NCBI RefSeq assembly: GCF_000422505.1
Contig: NZ_KE383867.1
Coordinates: 299,843-363,842, forward strand
Direction of reading: 5' to 3'
Origin: Paenibacillus pinihumi DSM 23905 = JCM 16419
Lineage (GTDB): Bacteria; Bacillota; Bacilli; Paenibacillales; Paenibacillaceae
Length of the DNA: 64,000 bases
The position numbers and the translations under genes were made by a program. This document shows, one piece after another, positions 26,996 to 35,480 of this stretch (within the stretch, counting starts at the first letter, position 1; each line of letters starts with the position of its first letter). A model generated the notes under the pieces. The model was not told the DNA's origin and ran no database searches. It was given only the letters and a program-made list of their open reading frames with translations.

Positions 26996-27967
26996 ATGGA
27001 CGACAAGGAGAGACTTGAACAAATTCGAGCGTATCAGCAGATGTTTGACGAGCATAAAGTAACATCCCCTTACCCGATGAATGCGAATTACGGCATGATT
27101 ACCAGCTATATGGATACGCCGCTTATTGCGCCGGAGCAGCGCCAGCTTCGCCAGCCGGGGGTGGAAGGGCTTATGGTCCCTTGCCCGATAATTGAGAATC
27201 CCAACTATTGCGGCAGCGGTAAGCTGACGGGCAAGGTAGCGCTTATTACCGGCGGAGATAGCGGCATGGGAGCCGCGGTAGCCATCGCTTTCGCCAAGGA
27301 AGGGGCGGACGTAGCGGTCGCATACCTGGATGAGCATGAAGATGCCGAGCGTACCCGACTGAGGGTAGAGCAGCTTGGCCGCCGCTGTCTGCTGATGCCG
27401 GGGGATCTGCGTGACAAGAAGCAATGCTGTGCAATTGTGGAGCAGACCCTGCATGTCTTTGGCAGGCTTGATGTTTTATGCAATCATGTGGGGATTCAAT
27501 TCCATCAGGAAAGTCTCTTGGATATTACGGATGAGCAGTTTGATGATACTTTTAAAGTCAATATATATTCTCATTTCTATACGACCCGCGCAGCATTGCC
27601 TTACTTGAAGGCTGGCAGCTCGATCATTAATACATCCTCTGTTGTGGCTTATAACGGTGAAAAGAAGCTGATTGATTACACGGCTACCAAAGCTGCCAAT
27701 GTCGGCTTCACCAGAGCGCTTGCCAGAAGCATTGTCGGCCAGGGCATCCGGGTAAATGCAGTTGCGCCAGGACCATTCTGGACGCCGCTGATTCCGGCCA
27801 GCTTCCCGGCGGATGTGAATGCAACCTTTGGCACCGATTCGCCAATGTCCCGTCCAGGCCAGCCATTTGAGATTGCGCCCACTTTTGTCTATCTGGCCTC
27901 GGATGATTCCCGCTATGTAACCGGGCAGGTGCTTCATGTTGACGGTGGGCTTTCGATGAGTTCATAG
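26996..27967 (+). CDS. Short-chain dehydrogenase/reductase, YhxC/YhdF-like
   Basis: A 323-aa protein with a roughly 70-residue N-terminal extension typical of the stress-associated glucose-dehydrogenase-like SDRs of Bacillales. The Rossmann motif is [13 protein letters not shown]; the catalytic residues are in INTSSVVAY (Ser) and YTATKAA (Tyr, Lys). The usual NNAG reads NHVG. The C-terminus has [15 protein letters not shown] 26996 is six bases after GGGAGG; an upstream in-frame ATG at 26978 lacks a good site. Cytosolic and NAD(P)H-dependent; substrate unknown. Confidence 0.9.
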   Translation: MDDKERLEQIRAYQQMFDEHKVTSPYPMNANYGMITSYMDTPLIAPEQRQLRQPGVEGLMVPCPIIENPNYCGSGKLTGKVALITGGDSGMGAAVAIAFAKEGADVAVAYLDEHEDAERTRLRVEQLGRRCLLMPGDLRDKKQCCAIVEQTLHVFGRLDVLCNHVGIQFHQESLLDITDEQFDDTFKVNIYSHFYTTRAALPYLKAGSSIINTSSVVAYNGEKKLIDYTATKAANVGFTRALARSIVGQGIRVNAVAPGPFWTPLIPASFPADVNATFGTDSPMSRPGQPFEIAPTFVYLASDDSRYVTGQVLHVDGGLSMSS

Positions 27968-28000
27968 GCAACTCTGCAACGGATGCGCACGCTATTGAAA

Positions 28001-28037
28001 AGAGCTGTCCTATGCTTCTCGCATGGAGGACAGCTCT
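28001..28037. terminator. Hairpin terminator between convergent genes
   Basis: AGAGCTGTCC (28001-28010) pairs with GGACAGCTCT (28028-28037). The better T-run is on the minus strand (CTCTTTTCAAT), so it mainly serves the Gln-rich gene. Confidence 0.65.
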
Positions 28038-28079
28038 ATTCGAGTTTAAGCTGCAGTGCATCCTATATTTAGTAACAGC

Positions 28080-28415
28080 TTATTGATATCTTTGTTGGCT
28101 GTAGGAGCTTTGATTGGACTGGTTAATTGCGCCGTAGCTCAATTGAGACTGGGATTGCTGGATTTGCTCCAACTGCTTGCAGATCTGAGTAGCTTGCTGC
28201 ATTTGCTGCATCGCCAATTGATGTCCGTGAAGCGCGTTCTGAATGACTTGTACAGCCTGGCGCTCACGCTGAGCCAGCGCATCCAGTTGCGCAGCATTTT
28301 GCTGTTCTTGTTGAAGTAATTGTTGATAATTTTGGCTGGCTTGCTGGGTTTGGTTCATCAACTGGTTAAGAATTTGTTCGCATTGCTGAATTTGATTGGA
28401 GATATTCTGATTCAC
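28080..28415 (-). CDS. Gln-rich coiled-coil protein of unknown function
   Basis: A 111-aa protein with about 30% Gln. It is helical throughout (NQIQQCEQILNQLMNQTQQ, QQLLQQEQQNAAQLDAL), with a Ser/Gln-rich tail ending YSQQRYQ. The start is GTG 28415, nine bases after AAAGGAG. Several Bacillales spore and coat proteins have this type of composition, but no family was recognised, so the role is unknown. Confidence 0.65.
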   Translation of the reverse strand: MNQNISNQIQQCEQILNQLMNQTQQASQNYQQLLQQEQQNAAQLDALAQRERQAVQVIQNALHGHQLAMQQMQQATQICKQLEQIQQSQSQLSYGAINQSNQSSYSQQRYQ

Positions 28416-28569
28416 GGTGTAAGCTCCTTTAGAAGTTTTTTGAAGCGGTCTTATTCTGCCTTCATCAAGCTTTTTTATTCCTGCATTTGGATATCGGATT
28501 AAAAAAATTCACCTCTCCGCTGAACCTCTGTTATACTCGGTTTAATAACCATAAAGGAAGTGTGTCCGA

Positions 28570-28869
28570 ATGTCAGCGTGGATTCAGCATTCCGTCATCT
28601 TTAATTTGAATCATGCATCAGGATCAGAGGAAGAGCGCCGTTTTCTGGAGGATGGGAGAGCGATACTTACGCAGATTCCCGTCGTCAAAAACTTTCAGGT
28701 GTATCGCCAGGTCAGCCCGAAAAATGATTACGCTTTCGGTTTTTCTATGGAGTTTGCCGATCAGGCGGAGTATGAAGCATATAATGCGCACCCGCTTCAT
28801 GTGCAATTTGTACAGGAGCGATGGGTGAAGGAAGTGGAGCGGTTTCTGGAGATTGATTATAAGCTTTAA
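28570..28869 (+). CDS. Dabb-family (stress-responsive alpha/beta barrel) protein
   Basis: A 99-aa ferredoxin-like alpha/beta protein. It opens with IQHSVIFNLNH, and continues with the FxxYRQVSPKNDYAFGFSMEFADQ block and the HPLHVQFV segment of the Dabb family (PF07876-like). Members form dimeric barrels; some are stress-induced and a few are cyclases, so the specific activity is unknown. It stands alone: the upstream gene is divergent and a strong hairpin follows it. Confidence 0.85.
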   Translation: MSAWIQHSVIFNLNHASGSEEERRFLEDGRAILTQIPVVKNFQVYRQVSPKNDYAFGFSMEFADQAEYEAYNAHPLHVQFVQERWVKEVERFLEIDYKL

Positions 28870-28946
28870 AGCTTGGTTGTTGGCGGAGTTTCAAAAGAAA
28901 TGCGACAGCCCTCGCGTGTACGGTTTGTAATCATGGTATTTGTAAA

Positions 28947-28979
28947 GCGAAGAAGCAGGAACAAGTCCTGCTTCTTCGC
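28947..28979. terminator. Bidirectional terminator
   Basis: GCGAAGAAGCAGGA (28947-28960) and TCCTGCTTCTTCGC (28966-28979) form a perfect 14-bp stem with a 5-base loop between the convergent Dabb and hydrolase genes. Confidence 0.8.
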
Positions 28980-28999
28980 ATTGGTTTTATGTTCATTTA

Positions 29000-29869
29000 T
29001 TAAATCAAAATCGTCGGTCCTTTAACAGCATCCCGTACAGGCCGTGACTTCTCAAGGAAGGAGATCAGTTCGTCATTGAATTTTTGCGGCTCATCGAACA
29101 TAATGCCGTGTCCGCTGTCTTCGAATTGGACAAGGGTGGATTTGGGAATTGCCTTCACGAGAAGCTGCCCAAAATCCGGCGGGCATATCTTGTCCTGCAA
29201 GCCCTGGAAAATGGTGACGGAGCAGCGAATGTGTTCAAGGTCCGTACGCAAATCTTCATCCCTCAGGGATTCAGCAACCCGGACCGTGCCCCATGCGGAA
29301 GCCTCAAGGCCCAGTTGATGAAGCCAGTCTGTAAAGTCATTGCTGACGGCATTGAACAGGTTTGCTTTATGAGCCAGGAACTGTTTGCCGAAGTCCCGAA
29401 GCATCTTCGGCCGGTCCGTAATAACCGCTTGAATCTGGTCGTTCATTTCTTTATTGGTCATGCCATAGGGATAGTCAAGGCGTTGGGTAAACACCGGGGC
29501 GGCAGCGCCGATCAGAGCGAGCTTGCTAATCCGGTGTGCGTGATGGCGGGCCATATAGCGGATCGAAATGGCTCCTCCAACAGAAAAGCCGATCAGCACT
29601 GCATCCTGAAGATCAAGATGATCAATGACGGTGCGCAGGTCATCGGCCATGCGGTCATAGCTGTATCCCGACGCGGGAGCGTCAGAGCGTCCGAATCCCC
29701 GCTGGTCAATTCCAATACATCTGTAGCCTCTTCTTGACAGCATCGTAAACTGGTATTCAAACATTTTGTGGTTCAACGGCCAACCGTGCATGAAGATCAG
29801 GGGAGTACCGGAACCAATATCCTCTACGTAAAGCTTCGCATTGTCTTCCATCTTAATATAGTGTCCCAT
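29000..29869 (-). CDS. Alpha/beta-hydrolase fold protein
   Basis: A 289-aa serine hydrolase. The oxyanion region is FMHGWPLNHKMFE, the nucleophile elbow is LIGFSVGGAI (Ser), the acid is probably in IFQGLQDKICPPD, and the His in FEDSGHGIMFDEP. The closest types are non-haem peroxidase/lactonase-like hydrolases. Two ATGs are possible (29875 and 29869); GGAG spacing favours 29869. Cytosolic, with unknown substrate; flanked by a terminator and a long gap. Confidence 0.88.
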   Translation of the reverse strand: MGHYIKMEDNAKLYVEDIGSGTPLIFMHGWPLNHKMFEYQFTMLSRRGYRCIGIDQRGFGRSDAPASGYSYDRMADDLRTVIDHLDLQDAVLIGFSVGGAISIRYMARHHAHRISKLALIGAAAPVFTQRLDYPYGMTNKEMNDQIQAVITDRPKMLRDFGKQFLAHKANLFNAVSNDFTDWLHQLGLEASAWGTVRVAESLRDEDLRTDLEHIRCSVTIFQGLQDKICPPDFGQLLVKAIPKSTLVQFEDSGHGIMFDEPQKFNDELISFLEKSRPVRDAVKGPTILI

Positions 29870-29875
29870 ATACAT

Positions 29876-30232
29876 TCTCCTCTCTTAACCGCGTTGTACG
29901 TCTCCTATATTCCTTAACCCGCAGCCTGTTTTTAAATCAGTTTCATATAGAGGGAAGGCCATTGGCAGATGAACCGGGATTTTACGGCAGTGCAGCATGA
30001 GGAGCGACAAGGGTATGAAAGGCTGAAGTGAAATCATAGATTATACATTTAATAGTCGTAGTGCCCGTTGCTTGGTTGGCCGGATGGCCATACTAATTGG
30101 CGCAGCGGCAGCGGACCGGGGATTCAGGCTTAATAATTAAGGCGGAATTAGAAGTAGAAAGAGAGGAGAAGAGCGGAAGAAATATGTGTTCAACTGCATT
30201 CCTGCACAAGAGCAAGTCTTCAAATGGAGGGA
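29876..30232. other. Intergenic region with no recognised gene
   Basis: This 357-bp gap should hold the promoter and leader of the minus-strand hydrolase at its left end, and the 3' flank of the diguanylate cyclase gene at its right. A TGGCC-rich hairpin near 30080-30100 is the only structure noticed. No ORF with a ribosome-binding site was supported. Confidence 0.4.
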
Positions 30233-31342
30233 TCAGGAGGAAATTACAGTCCTGTTTTTCCCGCCGTTTTTAGCGGCATACAAATAAGCGTCCGTTCCTT
30301 CAAAAAGTTGTTCCTTGGTGAGCGGTGCTGCATAGCCTTTCAGGCCGATACTGACGGTTACTGCCTTTCCGTTCAGTTCCCGGTGATGAAGCTGGGACAG
30401 TTGAATCCGGATTTTTTCTAAGGTTTGCAGCGCCTCTTCAGGGGATTTCTCGAATAGCAGCAGTGCGAATTCCTCCCCGCCATAGCGTGCGGCAACGTCG
30501 TTCGTCGCCATATTTTCCTTGATAAGCTGTCCAACCCGCGCCAGAATAATATCGCCTGTTCGATGGCCGAATGAATCATTGATTGACTTGAAATTATCAA
30601 TATCAATCAGTGCCAGATGAAACGGAACAGCGGCCGCATACTCAACCGCTTTATTGTAGTATTCATGAAAAGAAATATGGTTGTACAAATTAGTTAAGGC
30701 GTCGGTTTTGGATAACTTGACCATCAAAGCATTTTCTACAATTAAATCCTGCTTTGCGGTCAGCGTAGCTTGCAAATCACGAAGCAATTCCTGACCACTC
30801 ATCCGGATAATGTTCGCAATCAGTGTGCCCGCCACGAGAAAGAGCGGAATGGCCACCAAGTCAAACACAGAGAGATAGCCGCGGAATTTCGCATCTATTA
30901 CATACAGAACACCAAATCCGCCAAGCTGCAGAGCGCCAGAGAAAAAGGTCAGGCCGCGACGAAAAAAAATGACCGAAGTGAAAATCGGGAGCAAAAAGGC
31001 CGCTGTAATAATTCTTATATCGTAGTTTAAACGGATAATCATCACGGCTATAATTGTGCCTGCAAAGAAAAGGGAATAGAAACCGAAGACATTATATTTC
31101 CGGTGGACGAATTGCGCGAGCAGCGTAACACCGCTCATAATAATGGTAGGAAGTATGAGGATATGCACATAAAATTGCAGTGCTGTGGCGGGGTAGGGGA
31201 GAAACAGAAAACAGAAAAGCTGGGCGATGCCGTGAACGGCAATAATGATCCAATACGAGAGCAGCAGCTTTTGCACCCAGCGGGATAGCTTCATATTATG
31301 CTCTGCCATGCTGTTATGTCTATCCGACATCTTGATCACCAC
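30233..31342 (-). CDS. Membrane-bound diguanylate cyclase (GGDEF)
   Basis: A 369-aa protein. About six membrane helices (about 25-200) form the sensor part, then a GGDEF domain: DALTNLYNHISFHEY, IDNFKSINDSFGHRTGD, and the active-site RYGGEEFALLL. GGEEF is a catalytically competent variant, so it should make c-di-GMP. No RxxD inhibitory site is seen immediately upstream. The start is uncertain: GTG 31342 or ATG 31330; no strong ribosome-binding site is present. It lies alone. Confidence 0.88.
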   Translation of the reverse strand: MVIKMSDRHNSMAEHNMKLSRWVQKLLLSYWIIIAVHGIAQLFCFLFLPYPATALQFYVHILILPTIIMSGVTLLAQFVHRKYNVFGFYSLFFAGTIIAVMIIRLNYDIRIITAAFLLPIFTSVIFFRRGLTFFSGALQLGGFGVLYVIDAKFRGYLSVFDLVAIPLFLVAGTLIANIIRMSGQELLRDLQATLTAKQDLIVENALMVKLSKTDALTNLYNHISFHEYYNKAVEYAAAVPFHLALIDIDNFKSINDSFGHRTGDIILARVGQLIKENMATNDVAARYGGEEFALLLFEKSPEEALQTLEKIRIQLSQLHHRELNGKAVTVSIGLKGYAAPLTKEQLFEGTDAYLYAAKNGGKNRTVISS

Positions 31343-31524
31343 ACTGACTTATTCGGCCTCTCTGACAGTGTCAGCCGCCTCTCTGATTATAGGATAATTT
31401 ATCGCAAACTTGAAGTGAAGTTTTAGTGGAAGTTCGCTTGGTGTATCCAGAGTATGAAATGCCAAATAACCGCAGCGGGCGGATGGTGTCCGAAACTGCG
31501 GTTTCTTGTTTATAGGAATGAGGG

Positions 31525-31716
31525 CTACACTTTGGTTGTTCTATATACAACCAGGATCGAGCTCCTTTGCGAGCTGAGCTGGTTCGGATTTTGCTTGATC
31601 ATACTGCCGTAGCAGACTTCAACCACCTGCTGCTCGTCGAGCGTAGCCAGAAACTCATTGGCAGATTTCTCCGCAAGACGGGAATCTGTGTCTACGAATT
31701 CTTTAACCTGAATCAT
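31525..31716 (-). CDS. Cse60-like small sporulation protein
   Basis: A 63-aa protein beginning MIQVKEFVDTDSRLAEKSANEFLATL and continuing with a beta-rich segment (VVEVCYGSM, SSILVVYRT). This matches the pattern of the Cse60 family, which in B. subtilis is a sigma-E-dependent sporulation protein of unknown function. GGGTGGTGAG precedes the ATG. It stands alone, and no sigma-E promoter was confidently read. Confidence 0.7.
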   Translation of the reverse strand: MIQVKEFVDTDSRLAEKSANEFLATLDEQQVVEVCYGSMIKQNPNQLSSQRSSILVVYRTTKV

Positions 31717-32079
31717 TTTATCTCACCACCCCATACGAATGATAATCAGGCGCTTACTTATCCCGTGCCCGGTTATCTCAGCGCTTTTCGTGCCGCCAAA
31801 ATCATGATGCTTGACAACGCCGTTGGCGTTTGTCCCCATGTTACTCTAGCACATAAAAGGGATTTATACAATTACGATTACGTGACTATAATAAGCGGGA
31901 AAAAAGATTCTTTTTTATATGGCCGGCCGGTTGCGTTAGAATGAAGATTAAGTCTTGTTTTAGTGAAATGAATCCGCTTTATTTTGGTGTTTGCGAGCGG
32001 TGGAAGTCATGGATCCGGCAGAGATGGGCAACATGATATCAGATACAGCAGGGATCAATTTGCAGGGAGGTAGAAGGAG
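31717..32079. other. Divergent intergenic region
   Basis: This 363-bp gap lies between the Cse60-like gene (minus) and ppk2 (plus). An imperfect hairpin (GACAACGCC...GGCGTTTGTC, 31813-31834) is present. No ORF with a ribosome-binding site was found. Confidence 0.4.
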
Positions 32080-32898
32080 ATGACGAACCCGTTTGTATGG
32101 ACAGGGAAAAAGAAAGCAAAGCTGTCTTCGATAGACCCGAAGTTCACAGGAGATTTTAAGTCCAATGAGGATGTGGCAGGGGAAGAAGCTGAGCTGGAAA
32201 AGGAGCTGCAGGAGCTGCAAGAGAAGCTTGCAGCTGGAGCAAGCAGGGGCGTTCTGTTCGTCTTTCAAGGGATGGATTGCAGCGGCAAGGATGGGGTCAT
32301 CAAGCATGTGTTTGCAGGACTGAACCCGCAAGGAATAAAGGCACATAGCTTCAAGGCGCCTACAGACGATGAGAAGGGTCATGATTTTCTGTGGCGGGTA
32401 CACCGGCATACACCTGCACTGGGTCAGATTGCAGTCTTCAACCGTTCATATTATGAAGATGTACTCATTACAAGAGTGCACCAGCAGATCAGTGATGAGG
32501 ATGCGAAGCGGCGGTTCAAGCATATTAATCATTTTGAAACGCTGCTTGAGGACAGCGGGATCAAGGTTGTGAAAATATTTCTTCATATTTCCAAGGAATT
32601 TCAGCGTGAAAAACTAATCAAGCGGATCGAGGATCCGGAGAAAAACTGGAAATTTGATCCTGCTGATTTGACAGAGCGAAAGCATTGGAAGGCGTATCGC
32701 GGCTATTATGAAGAACTGTTCGACAAATGCGCCAAGTCAGCCCCTTGGCATGTTGTACCGTCAGACCATCGCTGGTACCGCAATTATGCGGTGCTGCGGA
32801 TTGCGGTAGATGCGCTGCGAAGCCTGGAGCTTCCAAGTCCTTCTGCAAAGCCCGAGCTGCAGCAGTGGCTGAAGGAACTGCGGGCTGAGAAGGAATAA
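32080..32898 (+). CDS. ppk2: Polyphosphate kinase 2-family phosphotransferase
   Basis: A 272-aa cytosolic P-loop kinase. Walker A is FQGMDCSGKDGVI, the lid region HRHTPALGQIAVFNRSYYEDVLITRVH is the PPK2 signature, and RIEDPEKNWKF with HWKAYRGYYEELF follows. The family moves phosphate between polyphosphate and nucleoside mono- or diphosphates; the short single-domain form is consistent with class III or class I enzymes, and the class cannot be fixed by eye. GGGAGG precedes ATG 32080. Monocistronic by position. Confidence 0.92.
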   Translation: MTNPFVWTGKKKAKLSSIDPKFTGDFKSNEDVAGEEAELEKELQELQEKLAAGASRGVLFVFQGMDCSGKDGVIKHVFAGLNPQGIKAHSFKAPTDDEKGHDFLWRVHRHTPALGQIAVFNRSYYEDVLITRVHQQISDEDAKRRFKHINHFETLLEDSGIKVVKIFLHISKEFQREKLIKRIEDPEKNWKFDPADLTERKHWKAYRGYYEELFDKCAKSAPWHVVPSDHRWYRNYAVLRIAVDALRSLELPSPSAKPELQQWLKELRAEKE

Positions 32899-32949
32899 CC
32901 CGTAATTGGCATGATGATTATGCAATGAACCGCCAGGGAGGGGGGCATC

Positions 32950-33129
32950 ATGCTGATCAAGATAAGCCCGTTTACCTTTTTCATTCCTGTGCTATCCAGT
33001 TTGTGCTGCCTGCCGTTCCGGGAGTGGATCAGCCGTCATGTATTTCGTATTCCCATGGATGAATGTGGTGATTGGGTTATTGTGTGCGGCTGGCTTATGG
33101 TTTTTGACTCAAGTCGGGAACGCTTATAA
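32950..33129 (+). CDS. Putative small hydrophobic protein, possibly frameshifted
   Basis: A 59-codon frame starts at ATG 32950 right after GGGAGGGGGG, one of the strongest ribosome-binding sites in the window. The N-terminus (ISPFTFFIPVLSSLCC) is hydrophobic, but after about residue 30 the reading looks unnatural while another frame (33038-33139) becomes a clean membrane helix. A single-base frameshift near 33030-33040 would join them into a two-helix protein of about 63 aa. Confidence 0.4.
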   Translation: MLIKISPFTFFIPVLSSLCCLPFREWISRHVFRIPMDECGDWVIVCGWLMVFDSSRERL

Positions 33130-33139
33130 TAAGAAGTAA
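33038..33139 (+). CDS. Putative C-terminal membrane helix in a shifted frame
   Basis: A 33-codon frame starting MYFVFPWMNVVIGLLCAAGLWFL and ending NAYNKK: a credible membrane helix with a positive tail. It is offset by one base from the frame begun at 32950 and has no ribosome-binding site at the usual distance. It is either the frameshifted end of that gene or a coupled mini-gene. Confidence 0.35.
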   Translation: MYFVFPWMNVVIGLLCAAGLWFLTQVGNAYNKK

Positions 33140-33184
33140 TACTGGATGTTCGATGTGAAATAACGGTTCAACTTTGAGGAAGAT

Positions 33185-33224
33185 AGAGCTTTTTTTCAAC
33201 GAAGGTTGAAGGAAGGCTCTTTTT
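33185..33224 (+). terminator. Intrinsic terminator
   Basis: AGAGCTTTTTTTCAAC (33185-33200) pairs along 16 positions (three G-U) with GTTGAAGGAAGGCTCT (33205-33220), with a GAAG loop and trailing Ts. It ends the region of ppk2 and the small ORFs. Confidence 0.8.
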
Positions 33225-33238
33225 GTTTTACAATAAAT

Positions 33239-33257
33239 GAGAATGAGTATCATTTTT
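33239..33257 (+). promoter_or_regulatory. Fur-box-like site 1
   Basis: GAGAATGAGTATCATTTTT matches the 19-bp Fur consensus (GATAATGATAATCATTATC) at 14 of 19 positions, counted by hand. It lies about 150 bp upstream of the ferredoxin-NADP reductase gene. Confidence 0.5.
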
Positions 33258-33318
33258 AAATGTTTTGGACGTGTTATTCAGATTTGTACAAATATAAATT
33301 GGCAGTCGGCTTTGTGCA

Positions 33319-33348
33319 TTGTCTAGCGAGTTCGACAGCGACTAAAAT
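33319..33348 (+). promoter_or_regulatory. Probable promoter of the ferredoxin-NADP reductase gene
   Basis: TTGTCT (33319-33324) and TAAAAT (33343-33348) with 18-base spacing. The second Fur-like site covers the expected start of transcription. Confidence 0.45.
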
Positions 33349-33352
33349 TAAT

Positions 33353-33371
33353 GATAATGATAATTTATCTC
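33353..33371 (+). promoter_or_regulatory. Fur-box-like site 2
   Basis: GATAATGATAATTTATCTC agrees with the Fur consensus at 15 of 19 positions, including the first twelve. It sits just downstream of the -10 element, where binding would block initiation. Confidence 0.6.
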
Positions 33372-33410
33372 AACAAAAGTTTGAGAGTTCTCATAAGGGA
33401 GGATATAGAA

Positions 33411-34448
33411 TTGAGCGAGCAGTTGGAACTCTATGATATAACCATTATTGGTGGCGGGCCTGCTGGTATGTATGCAGCATTTTATAGCGGGATGAGAGAT
33501 ATGAAGACGAAGCTGATTGACGCCAAAGAAGAACTGGGCGGGCGTATGCTCATATACCCTGAGAAGATGATTTGGGATGTAGGCGGTGTCACGCCAATCT
33601 TATGCGAGAAGCTTGTCACACAGCTGGTTCAGCAGGCCAAAACTTTTGACCCTACGATTGTTCTGGGGCAGCATATTACCGGACTGGAGCGTCAGGAAGA
33701 CGGTACTTACATATTGGAGGCTGCTTCAGGGGAGCGTCACTGGACACGGACCATTCTGCTGGCAATCGGCCGCGGTATTCTGAAGATGGCGAAGTTGGAA
33801 TTGGAAGGTGCGGAGCGCTACGAAGTGTCCAATCTGCACTATACGGTGCAGGAACTGGGGCCGTTTCGCGGTAAGCGCGTCCTTATCTCCGGGGGAGGCA
33901 ATTCAGCAGTAGACTGGGCCAATGAGCTGGAGCCGATTGCAAGCCATGTTACCGTTGTACACCGTAGAGACCAGTTTGGCGGCCATGAGAAAAATGTGTT
34001 GCGGATGAAAAATTCTTCCGTCGATGTATTGACCCCTCACGAAGTCACCCAACTCTACAGCAGTAACGGGCATTCGATTGAACGGGTCACCATTCGCCAT
34101 ATAGAGAGCGAAGAGACTCAGCAGCTTGAGGTCGATGCCGTAATCGTGAACCATGGACTCAAGGCGGATTTCAGCGGCATTAAGGACTGGGGACTTCACA
34201 TGGATGACTGGAACGTGTTTGTGGGTCCGAAGCTGAATACGAATCTTCCCGGTATTTTCAGTGCGGGTGACTTCGCAGCATACGATAGCAAAATTACACT
34301 CATTGCCGGGGCCTTTACTGATGCTGCCCTTGCCGTAAACAGCGCCAAGCTGTATATGGATCCTGAGGCACCATATATGGCTTATGTCTCTTCCCACAAT
34401 GAGCGGTTCAAGGAAAAGAACAAGGCGCTTGGTGTTACAGAAGAATAA
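33411..34448 (+). CDS. Ferredoxin-NADP reductase, thioredoxin-reductase-like (YumC/YcgT type)
   Basis: A 345-aa flavoprotein. FAD-binding motif [18 protein letters not shown], then [17 protein letters not shown] (typical of this FNR type, and lacking the CxxC redox pair of true thioredoxin reductases), NADPH-binding [11 protein letters not shown] with [10 protein letters not shown], and FAD-binding [10 protein letters not shown] near the C-terminus. It transfers electrons between NADPH and ferredoxin or flavodoxin. The start is TTG 33411, eight bases after AGGGAGG. Two Fur-like boxes suggest iron-repressed expression, as for YcgT in B. subtilis (family knowledge; regulation here is inferred). 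Confidence 0.9.
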   Translation: MSEQLELYDITIIGGGPAGMYAAFYSGMRDMKTKLIDAKEELGGRMLIYPEKMIWDVGGVTPILCEKLVTQLVQQAKTFDPTIVLGQHITGLERQEDGTYILEAASGERHWTRTILLAIGRGILKMAKLELEGAERYEVSNLHYTVQELGPFRGKRVLISGGGNSAVDWANELEPIASHVTVVHRRDQFGGHEKNVLRMKNSSVDVLTPHEVTQLYSSNGHSIERVTIRHIESEETQQLEVDAVIVNHGLKADFSGIKDWGLHMDDWNVFVGPKLNTNLPGIFSAGDFAAYDSKITLIAGAFTDAALAVNSAKLYMDPEAPYMAYVSSHNERFKEKNKALGVTEE

Positions 34449-34452
34449 CAGG

Positions 34453-34502
34453 CAAAAGGCCGCAGTCTGCTTCCATTTTGGAAGTGGCTGCGGCCTTTTG
34501 CT
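34453..34502 (+). terminator. Intrinsic terminator after the FNR gene
   Basis: GCAAAAGGCCGCAG (34453-34466) pairs with CTGCGGCCTTTTGC (34489-34502), with an inner CTTCC/GGAAG pair. Confidence 0.85.
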
Positions 34503-34595
34503 GCACGGCTATCCATTCTCTGGTCCGTTCCCAAGGGTCAGAACGGAATGGAGTGAGATCAGCGCAGCTTTCAAGCTCCTTTAATAGTTTGCTTC

Positions 34596-35312
34596 TTATT
34601 TTTGCTGGTACCGTTCAATGGTATCTTGGTAAGCGTCCAACAGTCGTGTCAATGCGGTCTGAATTTCTGAGGCATCTCCGCGTTTTTCCACTCTTGCCAG
34701 CTCTGCCTCCGCTTTGAACAGCTCCATGCTTGCATTCGCATCTACAGTTATTGCCAAGTCAGTCCGGGAACCTTCTTTTATTTGAACAGGAGCAGCATTC
34801 AAGTCTTTGACCGGCGCGAAAACTGTTTGTCCTCCTTTTACTTGTTCTGCTGTCAACTTGATTTCCTTACCGTCAGCTCCTCTCACAGCTACAGCAGCAG
34901 CATGGCTCAATTCCTTGCTGTCTACATTGAGTGCGGGGGTCAGCTTGCCTTCTTTATCGCCAGCTTCTGTACGAATTGTAATGCTTCTGAATCCGTCGAC
35001 CTGCTTAATGTCGCCGTCACCGGCCGGTTTCATTTCGGTTTCGGACAAAGCAAACGATGGCGTTTTAAGCCCGTGTTCTTTGAATGCATCAAGTGTTTGC
35101 TTCCATTCGTTCACGGTATCCGGCGCATATTTCTTGGCAAGCTCCAGCGGGTTAGAGAATGCTGCAGCTTCCAGTCTTACAGCTGCAGCCGTAGGAAGCG
35201 ACTTGTCGACAGTGCCGTTATCGGTGGCGGCACTCGCCACTCCGGCAGTTGCAATAGCAGACAGCATCAATACGGACAGGGTAGCTTTTTTCATCATTGG
35301 CTTGTAATTCAT
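34596..35312 (-). CDS. Secreted protein of unknown function
   Basis: A 238-aa protein with a signal peptide (KKATLSVLMLSAIATAGVASAA), probably cleaved after ASA. The mature part has a helical segment (NEWKQTLDAFKEHGL), a Lys/Asp-rich beta-like middle and a helical C-terminus (ELARVEKRGDASEIQ). AGGAG precedes ATG 35312. It is divergent from the response-regulator gene, 168 bp away, so it may be a target of or input to that system, which is inference. No family recognised. Confidence 0.75.
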   Translation of the reverse strand: MNYKPMMKKATLSVLMLSAIATAGVASAATDNGTVDKSLPTAAAVRLEAAAFSNPLELAKKYAPDTVNEWKQTLDAFKEHGLKTPSFALSETEMKPAGDGDIKQVDGFRSITIRTEAGDKEGKLTPALNVDSKELSHAAAVAVRGADGKEIKLTAEQVKGGQTVFAPVKDLNAAPVQIKEGSRTDLAITVDANASMELFKAEAELARVEKRGDASEIQTALTRLLDAYQDTIERYQQK

Positions 35313-35480
35313 AGATCAACACTCCTCATGTTTGTTTGATTTGGTTTGTCTTACAGGTATCAGTCTACAGAGCAAGTGTGGCAGAACGTGGCTTAAATTA
35401 TGGAAAAACGATGGCATTGTTTTTTGCAGGTCTTGAACTTGTTATACTGAAGGCAAGACTAACGCGGGAGGAACCCGATC

